This document shows positions 1 to 5,410 of a stretch of DNA of 5,633 bases, piece after piece. The first letter of the stretch is position 1; every line of letters starts with the position of its first letter. The notes below the pieces were generated by a model. The model did not search any database. It saw only the letters and a list, made by a program, of their open reading frames with translations, and was not told the origin of the DNA. This DNA comes from Candidatus Caccousia avistercoris (GTDB taxonomy: Bacteria > Bacillota > Clostridia > Oscillospirales > Acutalibacteraceae): assembly GCA_018715025.1 (NCBI GenBank), contig DVMK01000205.1, positions 1 to 5,633 on the forward strand, in the 5' to 3' direction. Both the position numbers and the translations under genes were made by a program.

Positions 1-76
1 TCTTTTCCCAGCTGCGCTTTGGGGCCGCGCTTTGCGAAAGAACTCCTTGTGTTTTCCACAAAGCGGGGAATAAAAG
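1..76. other. Upstream segment with no supported gene
   Basis: I see no gene here that I can support. All three forward frames lack a start and end within the first 114 bases, and none gives a protein tail I recognise. The segment has two partly matching copies of GCGCTTT (14-20 and 27-33) and a weak hairpin (TTGTG 47-51 with CACAA 57-61, loop of 5), too short to call a terminator. The base composition turns AT-rich from about base 68, where the metG promoter begins. Confidence 0.4.
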
Positions 77-104
77 TTGAAATTCCGCTGAAATCGTATA
101 TAAT
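77..104 (+). promoter_or_regulatory. Sigma-A-type promoter of metG
   Basis: A -35 box TTGAAA (77-82) and a perfect -10 box TATAAT (99-104) are separated by 16 bp, close to the housekeeping sigma factor consensus. The predicted transcription start is near 111, giving a leader of only about 40 bases before the metG ATG. That leader is far too short for a T-box or SAM riboswitch, so metG appears to lack the tRNA-sensing leader used by many Firmicutes synthetase genes. Confidence 0.8.
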
Positions 105-134
105 AGAAGGATAGGCAGAAAAATCCATTGCTTT

Positions 135-140
135 GGAGGG
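135..140 (+). promoter_or_regulatory. Ribosome binding site of metG
   Basis: GGAGGG lies 11 bases before the ATG at 152, 2 bases before an in-frame ATG at 143, and downstream of an in-frame TTG at 128. Only the ATG at 152 leaves workable spacing, and it places the protein start just before the conserved TFYITTPIYYPSG stretch. The longer starts would put the binding site inside or against the coding sequence. Confidence 0.75.
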
Positions 141-151
141 TCATGACGATT

Positions 152-2092
152 ATGGAGAAAAAGACGTTTTACATTACGACGCCCATTTACTACCCGTCGG
201 GCAACGCGCACATCGGCCACAGCTATACCACCGTGGCCAGCGACGCCATTGCCCGGTACAAGCGAATGCAGGGGTACGACGTGATGTTCCTCACCGGCAC
301 GGACGAGCACGGGCTGAAGATTCAGCAGAAGGCCGAGGCTGAGGGCGTGACCCCCAAGGAGTATGTGGACAAAATTGTGGCGAATTTCCAGCAGCTGTGG
401 AAGCTGCTGAACATCAGCAACGACCGGTTCATCCGCACCACAGACGACTACCACGTGAAGGCCGTGCAGAAGATTTTCCGCGAGCTGTACGACCGGGGCG
501 ACATTTACAAGGGGAAGTACGAGGGCTGGTACTGCACGCCCTGCGAGTCCTTCTGGACGGAAACCCAGCTGAAAGACGGCAAGTGCCCCGACTGCGGCCG
601 CGAGGTAAAGTGGGCGGAGGAGGAGGCCTATTTCTTCCGCCTTTCCAACTACGCCGACCGCCTGCTGAAGCTGTACGAGGAGCAGCCCCAGTTCATCCAG
701 CCTGAAAGCCGGAAGAACGAGATGATCGCCTTCATCAAGCAGGGCCTGCAGGACCTGTGCGTTTCCCGCACCAGCTTTACCTGGGGCATTCCGGTGGATT
801 TCGACCCCAGGCATGTGGTGTACGTGTGGCTGGACGCCCTGACCAACTATATTACCGCTATGGGCTACGGCTCTGAGGACGATTCTGACTACCGAAAATT
901 CTGGCCCGCCGACGTACACTTTGTGGGCAAGGAGATTGTCCGCTTCCACACCGTTATTTGGCCTGCCATCCTCATGGCGCTGGATCTGCCCCTGCCCAAG
1001 CAGGTGTACGGCCACGGCTGGCTGCTGTTCGGCGACGGCACCAAGATGAGCAAATCCAAGGGCAACGTGGTGGACCCCCACATCCTGTGCGACCGCTACG
1101 GCGTGGACGCCATCCGCTATTTCCTCCTGCGCGAGATCCCCTTCGGCGCGGACGGCGTGTTCACCAACGAAGCCCTCATCGCCCGCATCAATTCCGACCT
1201 GGCCAACGACCTGGGCAACCTGGTTTCCCGCACCACGGCCATGGCGCAGAAATATTTCGGCGGCCGCATCCCTGCGGAGCGGGAGGCCGAACCGGTGGAC
1301 GAGGAGCTTGTCGCCATGGCTTCCTCCCTGCGGGAGAAATGCGACAAGGCCATTGACAGCTACCAGTTCTCCGCCGCTTTGGCAGAAATTTGGAAGCTGG
1401 TGGCCCGCAGCAACAAATATATTGACGAGACCGCCCCCTGGGTGCTGGGCAAGGACGAGACAAAGCGGGCCCGCCTGGCCGCGGTGCTGTACAACCTGTG
1501 CGAATCCCTGCGCATTGTGTCCATCCTGCTGACCCCCTTCCTGCCGGAAACCTCCCCCCGGATTCAGAAGCAGCTGGGCCTTTCCGGCGAGGCCGTCACC
1601 TACCAGACGGCGGGAACCTGGGGCGTCACCCCGGCGGACGTTTTGGTGGAAAAGGGCGAAACCCTCTTCCCCCGCATTGACGTGGACAAGGAGATTGAGG
1701 CACTGAACGCTCTCATCCCCAACCCCATGGAGCAGAAGGAGCCGGAGAAAAAGAAGATCGAGGGCCTGGCGCAGATTGGCATTGAGGATTTTGCCAAGGT
1801 AGAGCTGCGGGCGGCCAAGGTGGTGGCCTGCGAGCCCATTAAGCGGGCCAAGAAGCTGCTGAAGCTCACCCTGGATGACGGCGAAGGCCAGCGCACGGTG
1901 GCCTCTGGCATTGCCAAGTGGTACAAGCCGGAGGATTTGGTGGGCCGCACCATTGTGCTGGTGGCGAACCTGAAGCCTGCCGTGCTGTGCGGCGTGGAAA
2001 GCCAGGGCATGATTCTGGCCGCCGACGCCGCCGAGGACGATGTGCGCGTCCTCTTCCTGGACAACGTCCCAGCCGGCTCCCGCATCCACTAA
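152..2092 (+). CDS. metG: Methionyl-tRNA synthetase with C-terminal tRNA-binding domain
   Basis: This cytoplasmic class I aminoacyl-tRNA synthetase charges tRNA-Met with methionine using ATP. With the ATG at 152 it is 646 residues, the usual size for the long bacterial form. The catalytic domain opens with TFYITTPIYYPSG and carries the HIGH signature at 20-23 and KMSKS at 298-302, which bind and activate ATP. The connective insert holds one zinc knuckle, C128-x2-C131 and C145-x2-C148; the Bacillus-type enzyme, as I recall it, has lost these cysteines. The helical anticodon-binding domain includes NKYIDETAPW (421-430). A charged linker (about 527-537) leads to an EMAPII/Trbp111-like tRNA-binding domain (about 545-646, with SQGM at 617-620), which in relatives promotes dimerisation and tRNA binding. 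It has its own promoter and a hairpin terminator, and is followed by tatD as in many Firmicutes. No truncation is seen. An in-frame TTG (128) and ATG (143) would add 8 or 3 residues but fit the ribosome binding site poorly. Confidence 0.97.
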   Translation: MEKKTFYITTPIYYPSGNAHIGHSYTTVASDAIARYKRMQGYDVMFLTGTDEHGLKIQQKAEAEGVTPKEYVDKIVANFQQLWKLLNISNDRFIRTTDDYHVKAVQKIFRELYDRGDIYKGKYEGWYCTPCESFWTETQLKDGKCPDCGREVKWAEEEAYFFRLSNYADRLLKLYEEQPQFIQPESRKNEMIAFIKQGLQDLCVSRTSFTWGIPVDFDPRHVVYVWLDALTNYITAMGYGSEDDSDYRKFWPADVHFVGKEIVRFHTVIWPAILMALDLPLPKQVYGHGWLLFGDGTKMSKSKGNVVDPHILCDRYGVDAIRYFLLREIPFGADGVFTNEALIARINSDLANDLGNLVSRTTAMAQKYFGGRIPAEREAEPVDEELVAMASSLREKCDKAIDSYQFSAALAEIWKLVARSNKYIDETAPWVLGKDETKRARLAAVLYNLCESLRIVSILLTPFLPETSPRIQKQLGLSGEAVTYQTAGTWGVTPADVLVEKGETLFPRIDVDKEIEALNALIPNPMEQKEPEKKKIEGLAQIGIEDFAKVELRAAKVVACEPIKRAKKLLKLTLDDGEGQRTVASGIAKWYKPEDLVGRTIVLVANLKPAVLCGVESQGMILAADAAEDDVRVLFLDNVPAGSRIH

Positions 2093-2113
2093 GCGGTGTT
2101 CTGAGGCTGGCTG

Positions 2114-2135
2114 GTTCCCCCTGCCGCCGGGGAAC
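2114..2135 (+). other. Small hairpin in the metG 3' region
   Basis: GTTCCCC (2114-2120) pairs perfectly with GGGGAAC (2129-2135) around an 8-base loop. It is not followed by a T-run, so it is not an intrinsic terminator by itself. It could act as a 3'-end stabilising structure ahead of the stronger hairpin at 2163. The sequence GGTTCCCC occurs again directly before the tatD start codon (2242-2249). Confidence 0.4.
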
Positions 2136-2162
2136 AAAGGCGGAACTGCAACAGGATTTTTT

Positions 2163-2201
2163 AAGGGCGTCGTGCGCCGCACCAGCGCACGGCGCCCTTT
2201 T
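2163..2201 (+). terminator. Probable intrinsic terminator after metG
   Basis: A 15-bp stem pairs 2163-2177 with 2185-2199 around a 7-base loop; the only non-Watson-Crick pair is one G-T wobble (T2170 with G2192). The stem is very GC-rich and ends in TTTT (2198-2201). The T-run is short, so termination may be partial and let some transcripts continue into tatD. Six T residues (2157-2162) precede the stem, which on the opposite strand gives A rather than U, so it should work only in the + direction. Confidence 0.72.
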
Positions 2202-2249
2202 GCAGACTGATGTTTTCTATTTTATTTTCAAGGAGGAGAAGGGTTCCCC

Positions 2250-3020
2250 ATGGAAATTTTCGATTCTCACGCCCATTACGACGACGAGGCCTTTGACAGC
2301 GACCGGGAAGAGCTTTTGAACCGGCTGCCCTCTTTGGGGGTGTGCGGGGTGGTAAACTGCGGCGCAAGCCTGGCGGGCAGCCGGGCCAGTGTAGAGCTGG
2401 CCCAGCGCTGGCCCTATGTGTACGCCGCCGTGGGCCTGCACCCGGAACACGTGAAAGAAGCCCCCGCCGGCTGGCTGGCCCAGGTGGAGGCCCTGCTGGC
2501 CAGCCCCAGGGTGGTGGCCGTGGGGGAGATTGGGCTGGATTATTACTGGAAGGAAAACGCTTCCCGTGAGGAACAGAAGCAGGCCTTCGCCGCCCAGCTG
2601 GCCCTGGCGGCCAAGTATGGCCTGCCGGTGATCATCCACGACCGGGAGGCCCACGGCGACACCATGGAGCTGCTGGAGCAGTACCGCCCGAAGGGCGTGC
2701 TGCACTGCTTTTCCGGCAGCGTGGAGATGATGCGCCAGGCGGTGCGGCTGGGGCTGTACATCGGCCTTGGCGGCGCCGTCACCTTCAAAAACGCGAAAGT
2801 CCCGGTGGAGGTGGCCCGCCAGGTGCCGCTGGACCGGCTTCTCACCGAGACAGACTGCCCCTACATGGCGCCCGTGCCCTTCCGGGGGAAGCGGTGCGAC
2901 TCCTCCCTCATCGCCTATTCCGCCGCGAAAATCGCAGAGGTGCGCGGCATTACGGCAGAGGAGGTCCTGCAGGCCGGGAAGCGGAACAGCCAGGCCCTGT
3001 TCGGCCTGGCCGGGGGCTGA
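2250..3020 (+). CDS. tatD: TatD-family metal-dependent hydrolase (DNase)
   Basis: A 256-residue cytoplasmic TIM-barrel hydrolase of the amidohydrolase superfamily. Family members (TatD, YcfH, YabD) are magnesium-dependent 3'-5' exonucleases linked to DNA repair and degradation. The metal site is complete: H7 and H9 in the opening FDSHAHYDD, E93 in GEIGLDYY, H130 in PVIIHDR, H152 in LHCFSG and D202 in TETDCPYMAP; GLHPE is at 62-66. The late motif reads RGKRCDSS (212-219), with cysteine where many members have asparagine; the metal ligands are unaffected. The ATG at 2250 follows AAGGAGG (2230-2236) at 13 bases, a little long, although the purine-rich stretch runs on to 2243. Position after metG matches the metS-yabD pair of Bacillus. 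No convincing promoter lies between the metG terminator and this start, so it may rely on read-through. It converges on the TetR-type gene with 12 bp between stops. The exact substrate cannot be read from the sequence. Confidence 0.93.
   Translation: MEIFDSHAHYDDEAFDSDREELLNRLPSLGVCGVVNCGASLAGSRASVELAQRWPYVYAAVGLHPEHVKEAPAGWLAQVEALLASPRVVAVGEIGLDYYWKENASREEQKQAFAAQLALAAKYGLPVIIHDREAHGDTMELLEQYRPKGVLHCFSGSVEMMRQAVRLGLYIGLGGAVTFKNAKVPVEVARQVPLDRLLTETDCPYMAPVPFRGKRCDSSLIAYSAAKIAEVRGITAEEVLQAGKRNSQALFGLAGG
2984..3009. repeat. Interleaved double inverted repeat at the end of tatD
   Basis: Four arms abut with no spacer: GAACAG (2984-2989), CCAGGCC (2990-2996), CTGTTC (2997-3002) and GGCCTGG (3003-3009). 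Arm 1 is the exact reverse complement of arm 3, and arm 2 of arm 4. The two hairpins (6 bp with a 7-base loop, and 7 bp with a 6-base loop) exclude each other. The stretch encodes the ordinary TatD C-terminal residues NSQALFGLAG, so chance is possible. Confidence 0.5.
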
Positions 3021-3032
3021 CCCAGCCGGCGG

Positions 3033-3542
3033 CTAAAGGATCCGGTTCATAACCATGTCCGCCATTTCCTCCGGGGACTCGGCAAAGTCCCGCTTGCCCC
3101 ATTCGTCCAGCAGGCCAAACAGCCCGTAGGACAAAAAGCGGTTCCGGTAGCGCTGCAGCGGCGTGGCGTTGGGGGGCGGCATCATAATCTGGTAAAAGGC
3201 GTCGTAGATGACGGCCTGCCGCCCGCAGGAGCAGATAAGCCGGTACAGCTCCCGGATGCTGTAGATAAACTGGAAGAAATAGACGGCGTGATCCATGGAA
3301 TACTTGTCCGTTTCCTGAATATCCCGCTCCTTCGCCCAGCGCTCCCAAAGGCAGATGAGCTTGAAGGTGAGCACCTGGTCTTTGGAAGAAAAATTCCGGA
3401 AATAGGTGGCCCTTCCCACGTTGGCCACCCCGGCCAGCTCCTGAATGGTGATTTTTTCAAAGGGCTTTTCCCTCATACATTTGATCAAAGCGTCCGCGAT
3501 GCATTCCTTGAGGAATTCCGTGGACGCGTTTCTTCTGCCCAT
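3033..3542 (-). CDS. TetR/AcrR-family transcriptional regulator
   Basis: A 169-residue one-domain-plus-effector regulator, somewhat short for the roughly 190-residue family norm. Residues about 8-58 form the TetR DNA-binding domain: helix 1 ADALIKCMREKPFEKIT, then the helix-turn-helix ITIQELAGVANVGRATYFRNF (31-51) and the usual SSKDQVL turn into the effector domain. The C-terminal half is helical, hydrophobic and cysteine-bearing (C64, C104, C106); its end, FLSYGLFGLLDEWGKRDFAESPEEMADMV, resembles the C-terminal domain common in Firmicutes TetR regulators (DhaS-like), an identification I hold loosely. The ligand is unknown. The ATG at 3542 follows GGGGGAGGG (3556-3548 on the - strand) at 5 bases, an excellent ribosome binding site. 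It is transcribed away from the HAD-degV pair, and its promoter and theirs share one palindrome, so it probably represses both itself and those genes. Its stop lies 12 bp from that of tatD, with no clear terminator. Confidence 0.92.
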   Translation of the reverse strand: MGRRNASTEFLKECIADALIKCMREKPFEKITIQELAGVANVGRATYFRNFSSKDQVLTFKLICLWERWAKERDIQETDKYSMDHAVYFFQFIYSIRELYRLICSCGRQAVIYDAFYQIMMPPPNATPLQRYRNRFLSYGLFGLLDEWGKRDFAESPEEMADMVMNRIL

Positions 3543-3607
3543 TTTTTCCCTCCCCCGCGCGGTTAAGAGACAATTCCCGCAGTTTGTTTCATCTTGCCCG
3601 GCCGCCC

Positions 3608-3636
3608 TTGACTTCCCAGGCGGCGGACGATATACT
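3608..3636 (+). promoter_or_regulatory. Sigma-A-type promoter for the HAD-degV operon
   Basis: TTGACT (3608-3613) and TATACT (3631-3636) are spaced by exactly 17 bp, near-consensus for the housekeeping sigma factor. The start site should be near 3643, giving a leader of about 80 bases to the HAD ATG. The -35 box lies between the arms of an inverted repeat (GCCGCC 3601-3606 and GGCGGC 3619-3624). This promoter points at the tetR promoter rather than away from it. Confidence 0.8.
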
Positions 3637-3642
3637 GAGAAA

Positions 3643-3656
3643 GATACTTTTGTATC
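3643..3656. promoter_or_regulatory. Palindromic operator between facing promoters, probable TetR-family site
   Basis: GATAC (3643-3647), spacer TTTT and GTATC (3652-3656) form a perfect 5-bp inverted repeat, extending to 7 bp per arm with one mismatch (AAGATAC / GTATCAT, 3641-3658). It covers the predicted start sites of both the rightward HAD promoter and the leftward tetR promoter, at nearly equal distance from each -10 box. TetR-family dimers commonly bind such palindromes at or near their own promoter, so the adjacent regulator is the obvious candidate. Binding itself is inferred. Confidence 0.68.
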
Positions 3657-3664
3657 ATAATTTT

Positions 3665-3694
3665 ATTGTAGCAATCCGCCCGGCAGGCTGTCAA
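3665..3694 (-). promoter_or_regulatory. Sigma-A-type promoter of the TetR-family gene
   Basis: Read on the - strand, a perfect TTGACA (3694-3689) and TACAAT (3670-3665) are spaced by 18 bp. The start should be near 3658, leaving a leader of about 115 bases to the tetR ATG at 3542. The promoter lies inside the predicted HAD leader and faces the HAD promoter. Repression by the neighbouring protein at the palindrome just downstream of the -10 box would give autoregulation. Confidence 0.78.
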
Positions 3695-3723
3695 CCGGAT
3701 TTCGGATTCCCGGAGGTTTTTTC

Positions 3724-4437
3724 ATGCTTTCCACAGTGTTTTTTGATTTGGACGGAACCCTTCTTCCCATGGATCAGGACGCCTTTACCAAAGACTATTT
3801 CAAGCGGCTGGCAGGCAAGCTGGCCCCTCTGGGCTACGAGCCGGAGCGGCTGGTGAAGTCTGTGTGGGCCGGCACGGCCGCTATGGTGAAAAACAATGGA
3901 GAACGCACCAACGAAGAAGCCTTTTGGCAGTACTTTCTCGGGCTGTACGGGGAGGCCTGCCGGAAGGACAAGCCGGTGTTTGACGAGTTTTACGAGAAGG
4001 AGTTCCAGGGGGCCAAAGCGTCCTGCGGCTTCAACCCGCAGGCGGCCCAGACCGTGGAAGCGATGAAGGCCATGGGCCTGCGGCTGGTGCTGGCCACCAA
4101 CCCGATTTTCCCCGCCGTGGCCACCGAGAGCCGCATCCGCTGGGCAGGCCTGCGGCCGGAGGATTTCGTCCTTTACACCACCTATGAGAATTCCCGCTTC
4201 TGCAAGCCGAACCCCGCCTATTACCAGGCTTTGCTGGACCAGCTGGGCCTTGCGGCGGAGGAATGCCTTATGGTGGGCAACGACGCGGAGGAGGACACGG
4301 CCGCCCAGGAAACCGGGATGCCGGTGTTTTTGCTGACAGACTGCCTGATCAACCGGAAGGGGAGGGATTTGTCCCCCTACCCGCAGGGCGGGTTCAGCCA
4401 GCTTTTGGAATTTGTGAAGGCCAGCCGCCAGGGCTGA
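3724..4437 (+). CDS. HAD-superfamily hydrolase (phosphatase)
   Basis: A 237-residue cytoplasmic haloacid-dehalogenase-fold enzyme, probably a small-molecule phosphomonoesterase. All four catalytic motifs are present: motif I FFDLDGTLL with nucleophile D8 and acid/base D10, motif II T125 in LVLATNP, motif III K161 in CKPNP, and motif IV GNDAEED with D187 and D191 for magnesium. A helical C1-type cap occupies about residues 15-100, placing it nearest the phosphoglycolate phosphatase/YjjG-like nucleotidase group; the sequence does not say which substrate. The ATG at 3724 has GGAGG (3712-3716) 7 bases upstream. It is the first gene of a likely two-gene operon with the DegV-family gene 35 bases downstream, driven by the promoter at 3608-3636 and probably controlled by the divergent TetR-type regulator. 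An in-frame-independent earlier reading frame beginning at 3584 has no matching motifs, so this start is secure. The specific reaction is unknown. Confidence 0.9.
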   Translation: MLSTVFFDLDGTLLPMDQDAFTKDYFKRLAGKLAPLGYEPERLVKSVWAGTAAMVKNNGERTNEEAFWQYFLGLYGEACRKDKPVFDEFYEKEFQGAKASCGFNPQAAQTVEAMKAMGLRLVLATNPIFPAVATESRIRWAGLRPEDFVLYTTYENSRFCKPNPAYYQALLDQLGLAAEECLMVGNDAEEDTAAQETGMPVFLLTDCLINRKGRDLSPYPQGGFSQLLEFVKASRQG

Positions 4438-4472
4438 CCAGAAACGCGCAAAAGGGAGTGGAACAAGCGGAT

Positions 4473-5336
4473 ATGGCAGAGAGAGTAGCCATTGTCACAG
4501 ACAGCAACAGCGGCATCAGCCAGGAGCAGGCGAAGGAGCTGGGGGTTTTTGTCCTTCCCATGCCCTTTGTGATCAACGGGAAAACCTATTACGAGGATAT
4601 CAACCTTTCCCAGCAGGAGTTTTATGAGAAGCTCACCGGCGATGCGGAGATTTCCACCTCGCAGCCTATGGTGGGGGATGTGATTGACCTTTGGAACAAG
4701 GTGCTGAAGGAGTACGATTCCCTGGTTCACATTCCCATGTCCAGCGGGCTTTCCGGCTCCTGCGCCACGGCCCAAACCCTGGCCCCCGCCTACAACGGCC
4801 GGGTTCAGGTGGCGGACAACAAGCGCATCTCGGTTCCGCTGAAGCAGGCGGTGCTGGACGCCCTTGCGCTGGCCCGGGCGGGAAAAACCGCCGGGGAAAT
4901 CCGCCAAATTCTGGAGGAGATGGGCCTGCAGTCCAGTATTTATATTATGCTGAACACGCTGGAGTACCTGAAGCGGGGCGGCCGGGTGACGCCCGCGGCC
5001 GCCGCCGTGGCCGCCGTGCTGCGCATGAAGCCGGTGCTGCAGATCCAGGGGGAAAAGCTGGATGCCTTTGCCAAGGCCCGCAGCGAAAAGCACGCCCGTT
5101 CGGTGATGATAGAAGCCATGGGCAGCGACCTGGACAAGCGCTTCCAGGGGGACGCCTGGGTGTATGTGGCCCACACCGCCAACGAGGCGGCGGCACAGGA
5201 ATTCTGCGGGGCCATTCAGCAGGAGCTGGGGGTGCCCGTCGTGTACTGCGAGCCCCTTTCCCTCAGCATCTCCTGCCATATAGGCCCCGGGGCGCTGGCC
5301 ATTGGCTGTGCCAAAAAGCTGCACCTCCCCGGCTGA
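4473..5336 (+). CDS. DegV-family (FakB-like) fatty-acid-binding protein
   Basis: A 287-residue protein of normal DegV length. Characterised members (FakB) hold a fatty acid and hand it to the kinase FakA, which makes acyl-phosphate for phospholipid synthesis. Family marks in order: VAIVTDSNSGI (5-15), TSQP (62-65), the MSSGLSGS loop (89-96), LEYLKRGGR (163-171) and CHIGPGALAIGC (268-279). The TSQP threonine, a serine of SSGLSGS and H269 match the places where family members grip the fatty acid carboxylate. The DNA-level frame is open from 4263, but the family sequence begins at the ATG at 4473; upstream residues are the out-of-frame image of the HAD gene's end. The ribosome binding site is weak: GGGAG (4454-4458) lies 14 bases away, and an in-frame GTG at 4458 overlaps it. 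It follows the HAD gene by 35 bases and ends before a strong terminator. No FakA gene is present here, so the partner must be elsewhere and the lipid role is inferred from the family. Confidence 0.92.
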   Translation: MAERVAIVTDSNSGISQEQAKELGVFVLPMPFVINGKTYYEDINLSQQEFYEKLTGDAEISTSQPMVGDVIDLWNKVLKEYDSLVHIPMSSGLSGSCATAQTLAPAYNGRVQVADNKRISVPLKQAVLDALALARAGKTAGEIRQILEEMGLQSSIYIMLNTLEYLKRGGRVTPAAAAVAAVLRMKPVLQIQGEKLDAFAKARSEKHARSVMIEAMGSDLDKRFQGDAWVYVAHTANEAAAQEFCGAIQQELGVPVVYCEPLSLSISCHIGPGALAIGCAKKLHLPG

Positions 5337-5359
5337 CCGGAAATCCGTGCCCCGGCAGC
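5332..5359 (+). other. Hairpin overlapping the degV stop codon
   Basis: GCTG (5332-5335) and CCGG (5337-5340) pair with CCGG (5352-5355) and CAGC (5356-5359), leaving A5336, the last base of the stop codon, bulged and an 11-base loop. It abuts the terminator stem that begins at 5360, so the two helices could stack. It may be incidental to the GC-rich sequence. Confidence 0.4.
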
Positions 5360-5409
5360 AAACATCCCGGAAGGGAAGCGGAACCGCGCCGCTCCCTTCC
5401 GGGATGTTT
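5360..5409. terminator. Bidirectional intrinsic terminator shared by converging genes
   Basis: A 17-bp perfect stem pairs 5360-5376 with 5393-5409. After one bulged A (5377) it continues for 4 more GC pairs (5378-5381 with 5389-5392), closing a 7-base loop. The outer end is AAAC/GTTT, so each strand ends its stem with TTT. It begins 23 bases after the degV stop and its other arm ends 1 base from the stop codon of the - strand GntR-type gene, so it most likely terminates both transcripts. The T-runs are short, but the stem is exceptionally stable. Confidence 0.85.
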
Positions 5410-5410
5410 C

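Noticed and set aside
52..60. TTTTCCACA resembling a DnaA box (TTATNCACA)
   Set aside because: One mismatch, a single copy and no AT-rich unwinding region or dnaA/dnaN genes; metG does lie near the origin in some Firmicutes, but this is too weak to call.
1..114. Open frame in frame 1 that could be the tail of an upstream gene
   Set aside because: The 37 residues match no family end I know, the frame crosses the metG promoter, and short open stretches occur in all three forward frames here.
1600..2085. 161-codon - strand frame opposite the 3' end of metG
   Set aside because: It is serine- and arginine-rich, antisense to the conserved tRNA-binding domain, and has no ribosome binding site or family match.
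2200..2228. Possible tatD promoter TTGCAG-17-TATTTT
   Set aside because: Both boxes are poor, the first overlaps the metG terminator, and the start site would fall inside the tatD ribosome binding site.
3601..3624. GCCGCC/GGCGGC inverted repeat around the -35 box as a second operator or attenuator
   Set aside because: The arms are simple GC repeats of 6 bp, 12 bases apart, with no T-run; likely chance in GC-rich DNA.
3696..3709. Tandem CGGATTT/CGGATTC repeat in the HAD leader
   Set aside because: Only two imperfect 7-base units; too short to separate from chance.
4263..4472. 70-residue N-terminal extension of the DegV protein
   Set aside because: It overlaps the HAD gene in another frame, looks like the image of that coding sequence, and DegV proteins start with the VAIVTDS strand found right after the ATG at 4473.
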